Part shown: positions 1 to 9,800 of the stretch, piece after piece
Numbering within the stretch: position 1 is the first letter of the stretch
Layout of the letters: every line of letters starts with the position of its first letter
Source of the DNA: Thiocapsa sp.
GTDB taxonomy: Bacteria; Pseudomonadota; Gammaproteobacteria; Chromatiales; Chromatiaceae
DNA length: 64,000 nt
Reading direction: 5' to 3'
Assembly (NCBI RefSeq): GCF_018399035.1
Contig: NZ_CP073760.1
Coordinates: 1,922,001 to 1,986,000 of the forward strand
Made by a program: the position numbers and the translations under genes
Notes under the pieces: model-generated
The model's input: the letters and a program-made list of their open reading frames with translations, nothing else
Databases searched by the model: none
What the model was told of the DNA's origin: nothing

Positions 1-197
1 CGGGCATCATGGTCGAGCACGTAAAGATACTTGCAGGACGCAAGCGTCGGCAATGCCGCGAGCAGGATTTGCTCCAAGGCGGTGCGATCCGGCCAAGCCG
101 CGCGACACGGCTCGACCAGCCGCGCGAGCGATGCCGCCAGGCGACCCTGCAAAAGGATGCGTTGACGTGCGACGACCGTTTTGAGCGCTTGGCTCAT
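1..197 (-). CDS. N-terminus of a PDC/Cache-type sensor-like protein (partial)
   Basis: The reverse strand has an open frame running off the left edge, starting at an ATG at 197 with GGGAGG eight bases upstream. The 65 visible residues begin MSQALKTVVARQRILLQ and end in CKYLYVLDHDA. That is an amphipathic helix followed by the 'YLYVLD' strand that opens many PDC/Cache-like sensor domains, so an extracytoplasmic-type small-molecule sensor fold is the best guess, made from memory of the family. A longer open frame on the same strand (7-759) is in another phase and lacks an SD; I regard it as spurious. The C-terminal two thirds lie outside the window, so any effector domain is unknown. Confidence 0.6.
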   Translation of the reverse strand, partial: MSQALKTVVARQRILLQGRLAASLARLVEPCRAAWPDRTALEQILLAALPTLASCKYLYVLDHDA

Positions 198-396
198 CGC
201 AAGGGCCTCCCGATTCGAGTGAAGGTCGGATTCTATCCGGAATCGACCGGACGGGCCGATCGCACTGAAGTCCCCGGTCGGGCACATCGAGAAATCCGAA
301 CAAAAAACCGACTAAATCGGAAGGATTAGACGTTTTGATTCGCCTCTGAATCAACGACATTTCGAATACAACAAAAACCTTAGGAGGAGACTCAAG

Positions 397-657
397 ATGC
401 GTATTCCGACAGTAACCGATCTTTCGAATGCCATCGATGCGGCGATGCGTGTCCGCGATCGACTCGCATCGATGGATGCAGGGAAGGTCGCCACGCGCAC
501 CGTCGGCGGTGCCGTGGTGCTGACCGCGGCCTTCTTGGTCGTCGTCAACCCTCACGCTACGTCGACCCCGGATCCGAGTGTGGTCGTCTCGGCACGCATC
601 GCACCCGTGGGCACCGTGCAGCTCGGCGCACCGATCATCCGCTCGGCGGTGGAATGA
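397..657 (+). CDS. Small single-pass membrane protein, unknown function
   Basis: An 86-residue protein with a very strong ribosome binding site (TAGGAGGAG, 8-9 bases before ATG). An amphipathic N-terminal segment (about 1-33) is followed by one hydrophobic segment (about 36-52, VGGAVVLTAAFLVVV) and a short tail. The tail SARIAPVGTVQLG resembles the linker that precedes the haem domain in c5-type cytochromes (typically ...RIxPVGxV...), but no CxxCH follows, so it could be a stand-alone anchor or a truncated cytochrome leader. It is monocistronic: a hairpin terminator follows about 55 bases downstream and the next gene points toward it. I do not recognise a function. Confidence 0.7.
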   Translation: MRIPTVTDLSNAIDAAMRVRDRLASMDAGKVATRTVGGAVVLTAAFLVVVNPHATSTPDPSVVVSARIAPVGTVQLGAPIIRSAVE

Positions 658-711
658 GATCGAAATTCCGCGACTGAACGCCCGGCTGATCATCCCGGGA
701 CAAGTCACTCG

Positions 712-748
712 AAAGGCGCGAAGGGTCGTCACTCCTTCGCGCCTTTTT
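712..748. terminator. Bidirectional Rho-independent terminator
   Basis: Thirteen-base perfect stem (712-724 with 734-746) with a 9-base loop, Ts on the right side and As on the left. It lies between the convergent small membrane protein gene (+) and clpB (-), so it can serve both. Confidence 0.85.
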
Positions 749-769
749 CGTTCGATCACTGCCCGAGCG

Positions 770-3364
770 CTATAGGATTTCCCCCTGCAGCACCCGCTCG
801 AAGCTGAGCTGGCCGTTCTCCAGACCCACCTCGATCAAATCGCCGGGAGCGAACTTCCCGGACAGGATCTCTTGGGCGAGCGAATTTTCGAGCTGCGCCC
901 GGATCGCACGCTTGAGCGGACGCGCGCCGTAGACCGGATCGAAGCCGGCCTCGCCGAGATGATCCAGAGCGGCATCGCTGACCTCCAGCGCCATGTCCCG
1001 ATCGGCCAGGCGTTTGCGCAGATAGTCGATCTGGATCCGCGCGATCGCCCGAATCTGTGCCGGCTGCAAGGGATGGAAGACCACGATCTCGTCGAGCCGG
1101 TTGATGAACTCGGGCCGGAAGGCCACGCGCACGATCTCCATCACGGCGTCCTTCATCTCGGCATAGTTGGCCTCGCCGGCGACCTGCTGGATCACGTCCG
1201 AGCCCAGGTTCGAGGTCATGACGATCACGCTGTTACGAAAATCCACCGTGCGTCCCTGCCCGTCCGTCAGTCGCCCGTCGTCCAGCACCTGAAGCAGCAC
1301 ATTGAAGACATCCGGGTGCGCCTTCTCGACCTCGTCGAGCAGGATCAGGCTGTAGGGACGGCGCCGAATCGCCTCGGTCAGATAGCCGCCCTCCTCGTAG
1401 CCGACGTAGCCGGGCGGCGCGCCGATGAGACGCGCGACCGAGTGTTTCTCCATGAACTCGGACATGTCGATGCGGACCATCGCCTCGTCGGTGTCGAAGA
1501 GGAAGGACGCGAGCGCCTTGCACAGCTCGGTCTTGCCCACACCGGTCGGCCCGAGAAAGAGGAATGAGCCGATGGGGCGACCCGGATCCGACAGTCCCGC
1601 ACGCGAGCGGCGGATGGCGTCGCTCACCGCGCGTACCGCCTCGGCCTGGCCGACGACGCGCTTCTCGATCTCCTGCTCCATGCGCAGCAGCTTGTCGCGC
1701 TCGCCTTCGAGCATGCGCGAGACCGGGATGCCGGTCCACTTGGAGACGATCTCGGCGATCTCCTCCTCCGTCACTTTGTTGCGCAGGAGTCGGTTCTCGC
1801 CCTGGTCGGTATCCGCGGCAGAGGCGAGCTGTTTTTCCAGCTCGGGGATGCGCCCGTACTGCAGCTCGGACATGCGCCCCAGGTCTCCCGCACGCCGCGC
1901 GGTTTCCATTTCCACACGCGCGCGGTCGAGCGCCTCCTTGATGTGCGCCGTCCCCTGCACCGCCGCCTTCTCGGACTTCCAGATCTCGTCGAGATCGGAG
2001 AACTCGCGCTCGGCACGCTCGATCTGACTCTCCAGATCGGTCAGGCGTTTCTTGGACGCATCGTCCGACTCCTTCTTGAGCGCGACCTGCTCGATCTTCA
2101 GTTGGATCAGACGCCGATTGAGCCGGTCCATCTCCTCGGGCATGGAGTCGATCTCCATGCGGATCTGGGAGGCGGCCTCGTCGATCAGATCGATCGCCTT
2201 ATCGGGCAGCTGGCGATCGGAGATATAGCGATGCGAAAGCACCGCCGCGGCGACGATGGCCGGGTCGGTGATCTCCACCGCATGATGGACCTCGTAGCGC
2301 TCCTTGAGTCCGCGCAGGATGGCGATGGTGTCCTCGACATTCGGCTCTTCGACCAGAACCTTTTGAAAGCGCCGCTCCAGGGCCGCGTCCTTCTCGACAT
2401 ATTTGCGGTATTCGTCCAGCGTCGTCGCACCCACGCAATGCAACTCGCCGCGCGCCAGCGCCGGCTTGAGCATGTTGCCCGCGTCCATCGAACCCTCGGC
2501 CTTGCCGGCGCCGACCATGGTGTGCAGCTCGTCGATGAAGAGGATGATGTTGCCTTCCTGCCGACCGATGTCGTTCAGGACCGCCTTGAGGCGCTCCTCG
2601 AACTCGCCGCGAAACTTGGCCCCGGCGATCAAGGCGGCCATGTCGAGCGAAAGCAGGCGCCGACCCTTGAGCCCTTCGGGGACTTCGCCGTTGACGATGC
2701 GCTGTGCCAGACCCTCGACGATGGCGGTCTTGCCCACGCCAGGCTCGCCGATCAGCACCGGGTTGTTCTTGGTGCGGCGTTGCAGGACCTGGATGGTGCG
2801 CCGGATCTCGTCATCGCGCCCGATGACCGGATCGAGCTTGCCCTGCTCGGCGCGCTCGGTCATGTCGATGGTGAACTTTTCGAGCGCCTGACGCTGCTCC
2901 TCGGCGTTGGGGTCGTTCACGCTCTGCCCGCCGCGCACCCCCTCGATCGCTTTTTCGATCGCCCCCTTGCTGGCGCCCGCCTCGCGCATCGCGGAACCCA
3001 GAGCCCCGCGATCCTCCAGCGCGGCCAACACGAAAAGCTCGGAAGAGATGTACTGATCGCTGCGCTGCTGCGCCAGCTTGTCGGTCTGATTCAGGAGTCT
3101 GTTCAGATCGTTGCCGACATGGACATCGCCCCCCGCCCCCTCCACGGTCGGCAGTCGGTCGAGCTGCTCACCCAGCGCCGAGCGCAACCGGTTCACGTTG
3201 ACGTCGGCGCGCGTCAGCAAATGACGCACCGATCCGCCCTCCTGATCCAGCAGTGCAATCATCAGGTGAAGCGGCTCGATGAACTGGTGATCCCGTCCCA
3301 CGGCCAGGCTCTGCGCATCCGCCAAGGCCATCTGAAACTTCGCGGTCAGCTTGTCCATTCTCAC
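770..3364 (-). CDS. clpB: ATP-dependent protein disaggregase ClpB
   Basis: Full-length ClpB/Hsp104 chaperone (864 aa). It pulls polypeptides out of aggregates through a hexameric ring together with DnaK/DnaJ/GrpE in the cytoplasm. The order is Clp-N repeat domain (about 1-150), NBD1 with Walker A GEPGVGKT and Walker B FIDELH, a long coiled-coil middle domain (about 410-530), NBD2 with GPTGVGKT and [12 protein letters not shown], and a small C-terminal domain with [11 protein letters not shown]. The first codon is GTG at 3364 with AGGAG nine bases upstream. This gives an N-terminus MRMDKL matching E. coli MRLDRL, so I prefer it to the ATG six bases inside. A sigma-32-type promoter lies 38 bases upstream. 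Confidence 0.98.
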   Translation of the reverse strand: MRMDKLTAKFQMALADAQSLAVGRDHQFIEPLHLMIALLDQEGGSVRHLLTRADVNVNRLRSALGEQLDRLPTVEGAGGDVHVGNDLNRLLNQTDKLAQQRSDQYISSELFVLAALEDRGALGSAMREAGASKGAIEKAIEGVRGGQSVNDPNAEEQRQALEKFTIDMTERAEQGKLDPVIGRDDEIRRTIQVLQRRTKNNPVLIGEPGVGKTAIVEGLAQRIVNGEVPEGLKGRRLLSLDMAALIAGAKFRGEFEERLKAVLNDIGRQEGNIILFIDELHTMVGAGKAEGSMDAGNMLKPALARGELHCVGATTLDEYRKYVEKDAALERRFQKVLVEEPNVEDTIAILRGLKERYEVHHAVEITDPAIVAAAVLSHRYISDRQLPDKAIDLIDEAASQIRMEIDSMPEEMDRLNRRLIQLKIEQVALKKESDDASKKRLTDLESQIERAEREFSDLDEIWKSEKAAVQGTAHIKEALDRARVEMETARRAGDLGRMSELQYGRIPELEKQLASAADTDQGENRLLRNKVTEEEIAEIVSKWTGIPVSRMLEGERDKLLRMEQEIEKRVVGQAEAVRAVSDAIRRSRAGLSDPGRPIGSFLFLGPTGVGKTELCKALASFLFDTDEAMVRIDMSEFMEKHSVARLIGAPPGYVGYEEGGYLTEAIRRRPYSLILLDEVEKAHPDVFNVLLQVLDDGRLTDGQGRTVDFRNSVIVMTSNLGSDVIQQVAGEANYAEMKDAVMEIVRVAFRPEFINRLDEIVVFHPLQPAQIRAIARIQIDYLRKRLADRDMALEVSDAALDHLGEAGFDPVYGARPLKRAIRAQLENSLAQEILSGKFAPGDLIEVGLENGQLSFERVLQGEIL

Positions 3365-3401
3365 GGTGAATGACTCCTGAGTTTTTATAAGGTCATTGCG
3401 G

Positions 3402-3430
3402 AGGTGGGGAATCGGCCGGAGGCAATCAAG
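3402..3430 (-). promoter_or_regulatory. Putative sigma-32 heat-shock promoter of clpB
   Basis: Read on the minus strand: CTTGATT, 14-base spacer, CCCCACCT. This is close to the sigma-32 consensus CTTGAAA-N13/14-CCCCATnT and ends 38 bases before the GTG start. ClpB is a classical heat-shock gene, so the match is expected. Confidence 0.6.
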
Positions 3431-3445
3431 CGGGGGGTGCCTCCT

Positions 3446-3508
3446 GGGTTCGGGGTTCGGGGTTCGGGGTTCGGGGTTCGGGGTTCGGGGTTCGGGGTTC
3501 GGGGTTCG
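3446..3508. repeat. Heptanucleotide tandem array (GGGTTCG)9
   Basis: Nine perfect head-to-tail copies of the 7-mer GGGTTCG, immediately upstream of the clpB promoter and next to a truncated box-A element. Perfect copies suggest recent slippage. Confidence 0.95.
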
Positions 3509-3511
3509 GTC

Positions 3512-3572
3512 TAAACCGCGCCCAGTGCGGTATGTGATGTTTTTGGATGGGATCGGCCCCGGCGGATTTCAG
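3512..3572 (+). repeat. Box-A dispersed element, 3'-truncated
   Basis: First 61 bp of the 85-bp element seen complete at 24839-24923 and 57619-57703. It starts TAAACCGCGCCC, and the sequence is nearly identical through GGATTTCAG. The right end (CGCGGTTTA) is replaced by the adjoining box-D element at 3574. Confidence 0.85.
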
Positions 3573-3573
3573 G

Positions 3574-3653
3574 CCGTAGGTTGTGCCGAGCCGTGCGAGG
3601 CACAACCAACCATCGGAGCGAGTTGTGCTTCTTACCGTCAGCACAACCTACGG
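3574..3653. repeat. Box-D inverted-repeat element, copy 1
   Basis: 80-bp element with perfect 12-bp terminal inverted repeats (CCGTAGGTTGTG ... CACAACCTACGG) around an inner hairpin GTGCCGAG...GAGGCAC. A second copy lies at 10321-10398. Confidence 0.85.
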
Positions 3654-3667
3654 CTCTGCCGTGCTCC

Positions 3668-3695
3668 GGTAGGGGCGACTGAAGTCGCCCCTACC
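3668..3695. repeat. Palindrome GGTAGGGGCGACT-GA-AGTCGCCCCTACC
   Basis: Perfect 13-bp arms with a 2-base loop. The same GGGGCGA..TCGCCCC palindrome forms the core of the box-C elements at 52316 and 61922, so this is either a stripped core or an independent unit. It lies 38 bp before the oxyR start. Confidence 0.8.
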
Positions 3696-3732
3696 GCTGG
3701 AGGCCGGACTCCCGCCGCTGTATCATCGCTGC

Positions 3733-4653
3733 GTGAACCTCCGAGACCTCAAGTACATCCTCGCCGTCGCCGAGACGCGCCACTTCGGGCGTGCCGCGGA
3801 GCGCTGCTTCGTGAGTCAGCCGACCTTGAGCGGGCAGATCAAGAAGCTCGAGAAGGAGCTCGACGTGGTCATCTTCGAGCGGACGAACCGCTCGGTGGAG
3901 ATCACACCGGTCGGCGAGGCCATCCTCGGGCATGCCCGGCTCGCCTTGGAGCAGGCCCAGGCCATCGAGCAGGTCGCGCGCGCCCATCAGGATCCGCTCG
4001 CGGGTCCGCTGCGTATCGGGGCCATCCCGACACTGAGCCCCTATTTGATCCCGCAGATCCTGGTGCCGCTGAAGCGTACCTACCCGAATCTGAAGTTGAT
4101 CCTATCGGAGGAGATCACCGACCTGCTCCTCGGTCGCCTCGTGCGGCATGAGATCGACGCCGCGCTCCTCGCCACGCCGGTCGAGGACACGGATCTGGAT
4201 AGGATGCCGCTGTTCGACGAGCCCTTTTGGCTCGCCCATCCGCGCAACGACCCCTTGTACGAGAAGGACGAGATCACGGCGAAGGACCTGGAAGAGGTCG
4301 ATCTTCTGCTGCTCGCCGACGGTCATTGCCTCACCCACCAGGTCATGGAGGTCTGCCGTCTCGCCGAGCGACCCACGAAGGGCGAGATGGCGGACTTGCG
4401 CGCCGCGAGCCTGGAGACGCTGCTGCAGCTCGTCGGTGCGGGCTTCGGCTGCACCCTGGTCCCGGCACTGGCGATCCGCGGGGCCTGGATGACCGACAGC
4501 GGCATCATCGCCCGCCCGCTGAGTAGCCTTCCGGATGCGTTCCGTCGCATCTCGTTGGTCTACCGGCGCAGCTTCCCGAGACGTGCGGCACTGCAGGCCT
4601 TCGCCGAGGTGATCCGGCAGCACCTCCCGAACACGGTGAGACGTCTGAGCTGA
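3733..4653 (+). CDS. oxyR: LysR-family hydrogen peroxide sensor OxyR
   Basis: 306-aa LysR regulator with an N-terminal winged HTH (about 1-60; FGRAAERCFVSQPTLSGQIKKLE) and a two-lobed effector domain. The redox cysteines are at exactly the E. coli positions, Cys199 and Cys208, in LLADGHCLTHQVMEVC. They form the disulfide that converts OxyR to the activating form after H2O2 exposure. Starting at GTG 3733 gives MNLRDLKYI, matching the family start MNIRDLEY. No peroxide-defence gene is immediately adjacent; a peroxiredoxin lies at 42.3 kb. The upstream 160 bp are packed with small repeats (box A, box D, palindrome), so the native promoter must be short or supplied by them. Confidence 0.95.
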   Translation: MNLRDLKYILAVAETRHFGRAAERCFVSQPTLSGQIKKLEKELDVVIFERTNRSVEITPVGEAILGHARLALEQAQAIEQVARAHQDPLAGPLRIGAIPTLSPYLIPQILVPLKRTYPNLKLILSEEITDLLLGRLVRHEIDAALLATPVEDTDLDRMPLFDEPFWLAHPRNDPLYEKDEITAKDLEEVDLLLLADGHCLTHQVMEVCRLAERPTKGEMADLRAASLETLLQLVGAGFGCTLVPALAIRGAWMTDSGIIARPLSSLPDAFRRISLVYRRSFPRRAALQAFAEVIRQHLPNTVRRLS

Positions 4654-5022
4654 TCCCGATCAGGGAATCGTCCATTTCTTGCCGCTCGACACGCACATGC
4701 AGGTCACCGAGATTCGAACCGAATGCGTCCCCGTTCGGCACCTTTTGTCTTGCAAAGCCCGACGCTGCACGCATTTTTATCAATCTATAGATCCGCATCA
4801 ATCCGTTGCGGAAAAGAATCATGAGTGTTGCGATGCCGACAAAAACGCCTCGATACGCTAGACTGCATGTGGGGTCAACGACAAATCGCTTGCGTTTGTT
4901 TGTTGCGAAACGGCTACAGATGCTGAGTAGCCAAGGGTCTCGACGAGATGGCAAGACTTGTGCGTTCGTCAATGCAAGTCGTCATCGTCCGTCTTTGGAT
5001 CCATCGTCAGGGGATACGCGTC
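4654..5022. other. Intergenic region between oxyR and a small gene
   Basis: 369 bp, locally AT-rich (4770-4900). Several overlapping open frames on both strands lack SD sequences and recognisable content. No terminator, tRNA or repeat was identified. Promoter sequences for the 64-aa gene at 5023 presumably lie here, but none is clear enough to call. Confidence 0.5.
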
Positions 5023-5217
5023 ATGAGCACACAACGATCACTCGCCTTTTGGGAACTTTGCCGTCAAGGGCTTCCGCTGCTCGCGGATGCGGCCGACGAC
5101 TGCTGGGAGCGCGGCAAACGGTTCGAGCTGCGCAGCGACATCGCGGTCACGCGATCGCTGAAGGTCCTCATCGATCGGTGCAACTGGGAGATCGAGCGCA
5201 AGACCCGCGCGGCCTGA
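5023..5217 (+). CDS. Small hypothetical protein
   Basis: 64-aa soluble protein beginning MSTQRSLAFWELCRQGLPLLADAADDCWERG, preceded by CAGGGGA nine bases before the ATG. The in-frame upstream TTG/ATG codons have no SD, so the short start is preferred. It is rich in Trp, Arg and Asp and has two helix-like segments; no family is recognised. It precedes a tail-anchored protein (gap 79 bp) and a DUF389 protein in the same direction, so the three may be co-transcribed. Confidence 0.6.
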   Translation: MSTQRSLAFWELCRQGLPLLADAADDCWERGKRFELRSDIAVTRSLKVLIDRCNWEIERKTRAA

Positions 5218-5296
5218 AGCGCATCCATCGGGCGTACGCCGGAATCCAACCGGGCTCTCGGCGTGCGGATGTGCCTGTCGGGCACGCGCTGCCGCG

Positions 5297-5740
5297 ATGA
5301 GTGATCTCGAAGGTTACCTGATCGTCGAAACACGTGAAGACCGGCCCGGTCTCGTGCGCGTCTTCAGTTCACCGCAGAACCCGACGCCCTCGGACGTCGC
5401 GGCAACGGATCCCTCAGCGCCACGTCTGCGCTACGCCGCCTTTTTCCCCGCACTCCACGTCGCCCGGATGCACGCAGCAACGGCACTTCGGCACAGCATG
5501 GTCGATGCGGAAGCCGGCCTCTATCGGACCGACCCGGTGACCGCGGCCGCCGCCGTCGATGCGATCGATTTGAGCCATCGACGCGTCTATCTGGCGCCCG
5601 AGATCGAATCCGACCCGGGCTTCTCCGCCGGGCGCGAGCAACGGCGCGGGCGTCAACGCTTGGCAAACCGCATCTGGATAACTGTCGGGGTCTTGGCGCT
5701 CATTCTGCTCGCCCTGTTCGCCCGGATCCCGGTCTTCTGA
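5297..5740 (+). CDS. Hypothetical protein with C-terminal membrane anchor
   Basis: 147 aa. Residues 1-120 look soluble and alpha/beta; residues about 126-145 form a single hydrophobic helix (ITVGVLALILLALFA) at the very end, the arrangement of a tail-anchored protein with its bulk in the cytoplasm. ATG at 5297. The next gene, a DUF389 membrane protein, starts 10 bases after the stop, so the two probably form an operon and may act at the same membrane. I recognise no domain. Confidence 0.75.
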   Translation: MSDLEGYLIVETREDRPGLVRVFSSPQNPTPSDVAATDPSAPRLRYAAFFPALHVARMHAATALRHSMVDAEAGLYRTDPVTAAAAVDAIDLSHRRVYLAPEIESDPGFSAGREQRRGRQRLANRIWITVGVLALILLALFARIPVF

Positions 5741-5750
5741 GCGCAAACCC

Positions 5751-6755
5751 ATGCGCATCGTCGAGGTCATCGCAGATCAAAAACACGCCAAAACGCTCGC
5801 CGGGATGGCGAAGTTCTACGGCGCCGAGGATTTCTGGTGGGGCGGCGACGGAGGCGACGGGCGCTGCAGCATCCGCATGCTGGTCCCCGACGATTCTCGG
5901 CAAGCACTGATCGACTCGCTGCAGGATCTGTTGAAGGCCAACGACCGTGCACGCATCGTCGTCCAGTCCATCGACGCCGTCTTGACCCACGAAGGCCAGG
6001 ACGACAAGCACCTCGAGAAGGATCAGGCCAAGGCCGTCGCAGCCACACGCGAGGAGCTCTACAGCCAGATCGCCAAGGGCGCCCAGCTCGACAGCAATTT
6101 TCTGGTGTTGACGGTCCTCTCGACCCTGGTGGCCGCGATCGGTCTGATCGAGAACAATGTCGCGGTCGTCATCGGCGCGATGGTGATCGCACCCCTGCTC
6201 GGACCCAACATCGCGCTCGCCTTCGCCACCTCGCTCGGCGACAAGGAGCTGACCTGGCTTGCCTTCAAGACCGACTGCGCCGGGATCGGCCTCTCCCTCC
6301 TGATCGCCGTCGTGATCGCGCTGGTCCTGCCGATCGGACTCGACAGCCCCGAGATCCTGTCCCGCACGGATGTCGATCTCGGCGGCGTCGTCTTGGGACT
6401 GGCCTCGGGTGCCGCGGCGGTTCTCTCGCTGACGACCGGCTTGTCCTCCACGCTGGTCGGCGTCATGGTCGCCGTCGCCCTGCTGCCGCCTACGGCCACG
6501 TTGGGGATGATGTTGGGCGTCGGACGGTGGGAAGAGGCGCTCGGCGCCTTTCTGCTGCTGATCGTCAATATCGTCTGCGTGCTGTTGTCGGCAAAGGTCG
6601 TCTTCCTGCTCAAAGGGGTACGACCGCGCTCCTGGACCGATCGCAACCGGGCCAAACAATCCAACGCGATCTATCTCTCGCTCTGGGCCGTGCTTCTGAT
6701 GCTGCTGATCGCCGTGATCCTGATCAGGACGGCCGGGTGGCATGCCGCCTGGTAA
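5751..6755 (+). CDS. TIGR00341/DUF389 family membrane protein
   Basis: 334 aa. The cytoplasmic N-terminal domain (about 1-110) begins MRIVEVIADQKHAKTL. Six to seven hydrophobic helices follow, with the family signatures NFLVLTVLSTLVAAIGLIEN, VVIGAMVIAPLLGPN and TTGLSSTLVGVMVAVALLPP. The family is widespread and its transport function is not established. The position 10 bp after the tail-anchored gene suggests coupled expression. It converges on the helicase gene at 6813 with only 57 bp between. Confidence 0.9.
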   Translation: MRIVEVIADQKHAKTLAGMAKFYGAEDFWWGGDGGDGRCSIRMLVPDDSRQALIDSLQDLLKANDRARIVVQSIDAVLTHEGQDDKHLEKDQAKAVAATREELYSQIAKGAQLDSNFLVLTVLSTLVAAIGLIENNVAVVIGAMVIAPLLGPNIALAFATSLGDKELTWLAFKTDCAGIGLSLLIAVVIALVLPIGLDSPEILSRTDVDLGGVVLGLASGAAAVLSLTTGLSSTLVGVMVAVALLPPTATLGMMLGVGRWEEALGAFLLLIVNIVCVLLSAKVVFLLKGVRPRSWTDRNRAKQSNAIYLSLWAVLLMLLIAVILIRTAGWHAAW

Positions 6756-6812
6756 GGGTAAGGCCGCCGAGGCGGTTGTCGTCGGTTCGGACGCAGTCGG
6801 CCCGGTCCGGGT

Positions 6813-9800
6813 TCAGTCGTCGACCAAGGGTGCGAACAAGAGATCCAGGTCATCCGGACTCAAGGTGCCTGATGCGGCACCGCCGCCTGCGAGCATCGCG
6901 TCGGCGAGGGCCTGTTTTCGCGCCTGCAGATCGGCGACGCGTTGCTCGACAGTGCCCTCGGTCAAGAGCTTGTAGACAAACACCGGCTTGTCTTGGCCGA
7001 TGCGGTGAGCCCGGTCGGTCGCTTGGCGCTCGGCCGCGGGGTTCCACCAAGGGTCATAGTGGATCACGGTGTCCGCCGCGGTGAGGTTCAGCCCGGTGCC
7101 GCCGGCCTTGAGGCTGATCAGGAACAGGGGCACCTCCTCGTCCTGGAAGCGATCGACCGGACGGTCGCGATTGCGGGTGCGCCCGGTGAGTTTCACGAAG
7201 TCCTGATCCTCGCGCAGTCCGCGCTTGATCAGCTCCTCCTCGATCAAGGCCAGCATGCTCGTAAACTGCGAGAAGAGCAGCACGCGCCGCCCCTCCTCGA
7301 GCAGATCGGGCAACAGGGTCATCAAGAGCTCCAGCTTGGCGGAGCCTTTGACCCGGCGCGCGCTCTCGAGCGACACCAGACGCGGATCACAGCACACCTG
7401 GCGCAGCTTCAGCAGGGCGTCCAGGATAATGATTCCGCTGCGCGCAAGGCCCTTGCGCGCCACCTCCTCGCGCACCTTCTCGTGCAATGCCAAGCGCAGG
7501 GTCTCGTAGAGATCGCGCTGATCGTCGGCAAGGGGGACCTCGCGGATGATCTCGCTCTTGGGCGGCAGCTCGGCGGCGACGGTTTCCTTGGTGCGACGCA
7601 ACAGGAACGGGGCGACCCGCCGACGCAGCTCGTCCTGACGCACGTCGTCGCCATGGCGCTCGATCGGGACTCTGAACAGCCGCCGGAAACGGCGCTCGTC
7701 GCCGAGCAGCTCGGGCATCAGGAAATCGAGCAGCGACCACAGCTCGCCGAGATGATTCTCCATCGGGGTGCCGGTCAGGCAGATCCGATGGCGGGCGTTC
7801 AACCCGCGGGCCGCTTGTGCGGCCTTGCTGCGCGGATTCTTGATGTTCTGGGCCTCGTCCAGGATCAGCAGGTGGAACTCCTGCTCCGCGAGTGCCTCCA
7901 GATCACGCGGCAGCAGCGGGTAGCTCGTCAGCACCAGGTCGTGATCCGGGATGGACGCGAACCGCGTGTGTCGCGTCGAGCCGTGCAGCGAGAGGACCCG
8001 CAACGCCGGGGCGAACCGCTCGGCCTCGCGGCGCCAGTTGAAGAGGAGACTCGTCGGCGCGACCACCAGGCTCGGGCGATCGGCCCGCCCGCTCTCCTTC
8101 TCGACCAAGAGATGGGCCAGGGTCTGCACCGTCTTGCCGAGACCCATGTCGTCGGCAAGGACACCGCCGAGCCCGTATTCGCGTAGAAACTGCAGCCAAT
8201 CGAGCCCTTGGCGCTGATAGGGCCGAAGCTCGACGGTCAGCCCGACGGGCGGCACGATCCCCTCCAACCCCTGGAAGTCACGCAGCTTCCGGCCCCATTC
8301 GCGCACCGACTCCCCGCCGCGCCAGCGCAGCGCCGGGGCCGCCGCCTCCAGCTCCGCGAGCTGTGCGGCATGGACACGCGACAGACGCAAGCGGCCCTTG
8401 CTCCCCTGTGATCCCAGCGGACCCTCGGGGTCGTACAGCTCGATCAAGGTCGAGAGGATGGGCCGCAAACGCTCCACCGGCATCAGGATCAGCCGCCCGT
8501 CGGGCAGCCGCATCTGCAGGCGCGTTTCGGCGTCCATCGCCGCGAGCGTCCGCGTGGAGAGGTCCACCTGATAGCGACCGATCAGCTCCACCAGCAGCGG
8601 AAGCAGGTCGACCCGCTGTCCGTCGACCTCCACGCCCAACCCCAGGTCGAGCCAGTTCCCGCCCTCGCCCTCCGCGATGTCCATCTCCCAATCGCCGATC
8701 TCGGCGATCCGAAAATGAAAGCCCTCCTCGACCTCGATCCGCCAACCCTGCGCCGCGAGATCGGGCAGCCCATCCTGCATGAAATCGATCCAGGTTTCGG
8801 GATCGGCACGCTCGAGCCAGAGACCATCGGCGTCGGACGCCTCCGTGGTGCGATGGAAACCCGACGCCTCGAGCATGCCGATCGCCGCCTGTTCGGCGGC
8901 GGGTTGACGCTCCACCTCCACAAGCACGCCCTGCTCGACGCGACGCAGCACCGGCGCGCGGTCGCGCGGATCGACCGAGGTAGCGCCATAGGCGAACTCG
9001 AGCACGGCATGATGTGCCCACTCGGGCTGACGCTGGATACCCCAGTAGCGTCCCACGCTGCTTGCCGCCCGATCGACGCTGCGCAGACGCAGCCGTGGAA
9101 CGGGTATCTCCGAGTGGCTGCGACGTCGCTCGGGGCTCTTGGGCAGGTGAACCGAGCGCCCCTTGAAACGCTCCCGCGCGGCCTGCTCCAGTGCCTCCAC
9201 CGACTCGGGCGCCACCACCGGGGCTGCGGCCAAGACGCCGGCCTCGCGGTCATCCAAGCCGGTCTCGAGCGGACCACAGTCGCCGGTCTCCGGATCCAGA
9301 TACCAGGGCGGCGACATCGGCAGCAACAAGAGCCCCGGGCGGTCGGCCTCGAGGATCACGTGCAGCCGGGCATCCTCTGCGAGACGCCACTCCAACCGAG
9401 CCGCGAGCGGACCCGCATCGCGCAGGACCGGGCCATCGATCGTGCGCAGATGACCACGTCCGGTCCGCGCGATGGTCTGCATGACATCCGCGCCGGTCAG
9501 CGTGTCCAGATAGACCGCGCTCGGGTCGGCGCCGCCCCGCGCGATCGCGAGCAACCCCATGATGCGTTGATCCGCCGGACCGACGAAACTCGCTCGGGAG
9601 GAACCGAGGATGTTGAAATCCTGTGGTTTACCGTAGCCGCCGGCGAGCAACTGCCGCACCTTCGCAGCACGCACCCGCGTGCGCCTGATCCCGAGGTACT
9701 CCTCCGGATCGATGAGATAGAGGATGCGATGGGGTTCCTCCTCGGGAACGCCCGACGCACGCTCGATCTGATCGAGCCAGCTCTTCAACTGAAACGGCAG

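Noticed and set aside
7..759. 250-codon frame on the minus strand at the left edge
   Set aside because: It runs through the small membrane protein gene and a terminator, lacks an SD and has shadow-like Arg-rich composition; the true gene there is in another phase (1-197).
1943..3373. 476-codon plus-strand frame opposite clpB
   Set aside because: Antisense to a highly conserved gene; Leu/Asp/His-rich composition typical of the complementary strand of high-GC coding DNA.
4690..4760. tRNA-like GGTTCGAATCT sequence
   Set aside because: No matching T-stem, anticodon arm or acceptor stem could be folded around it.
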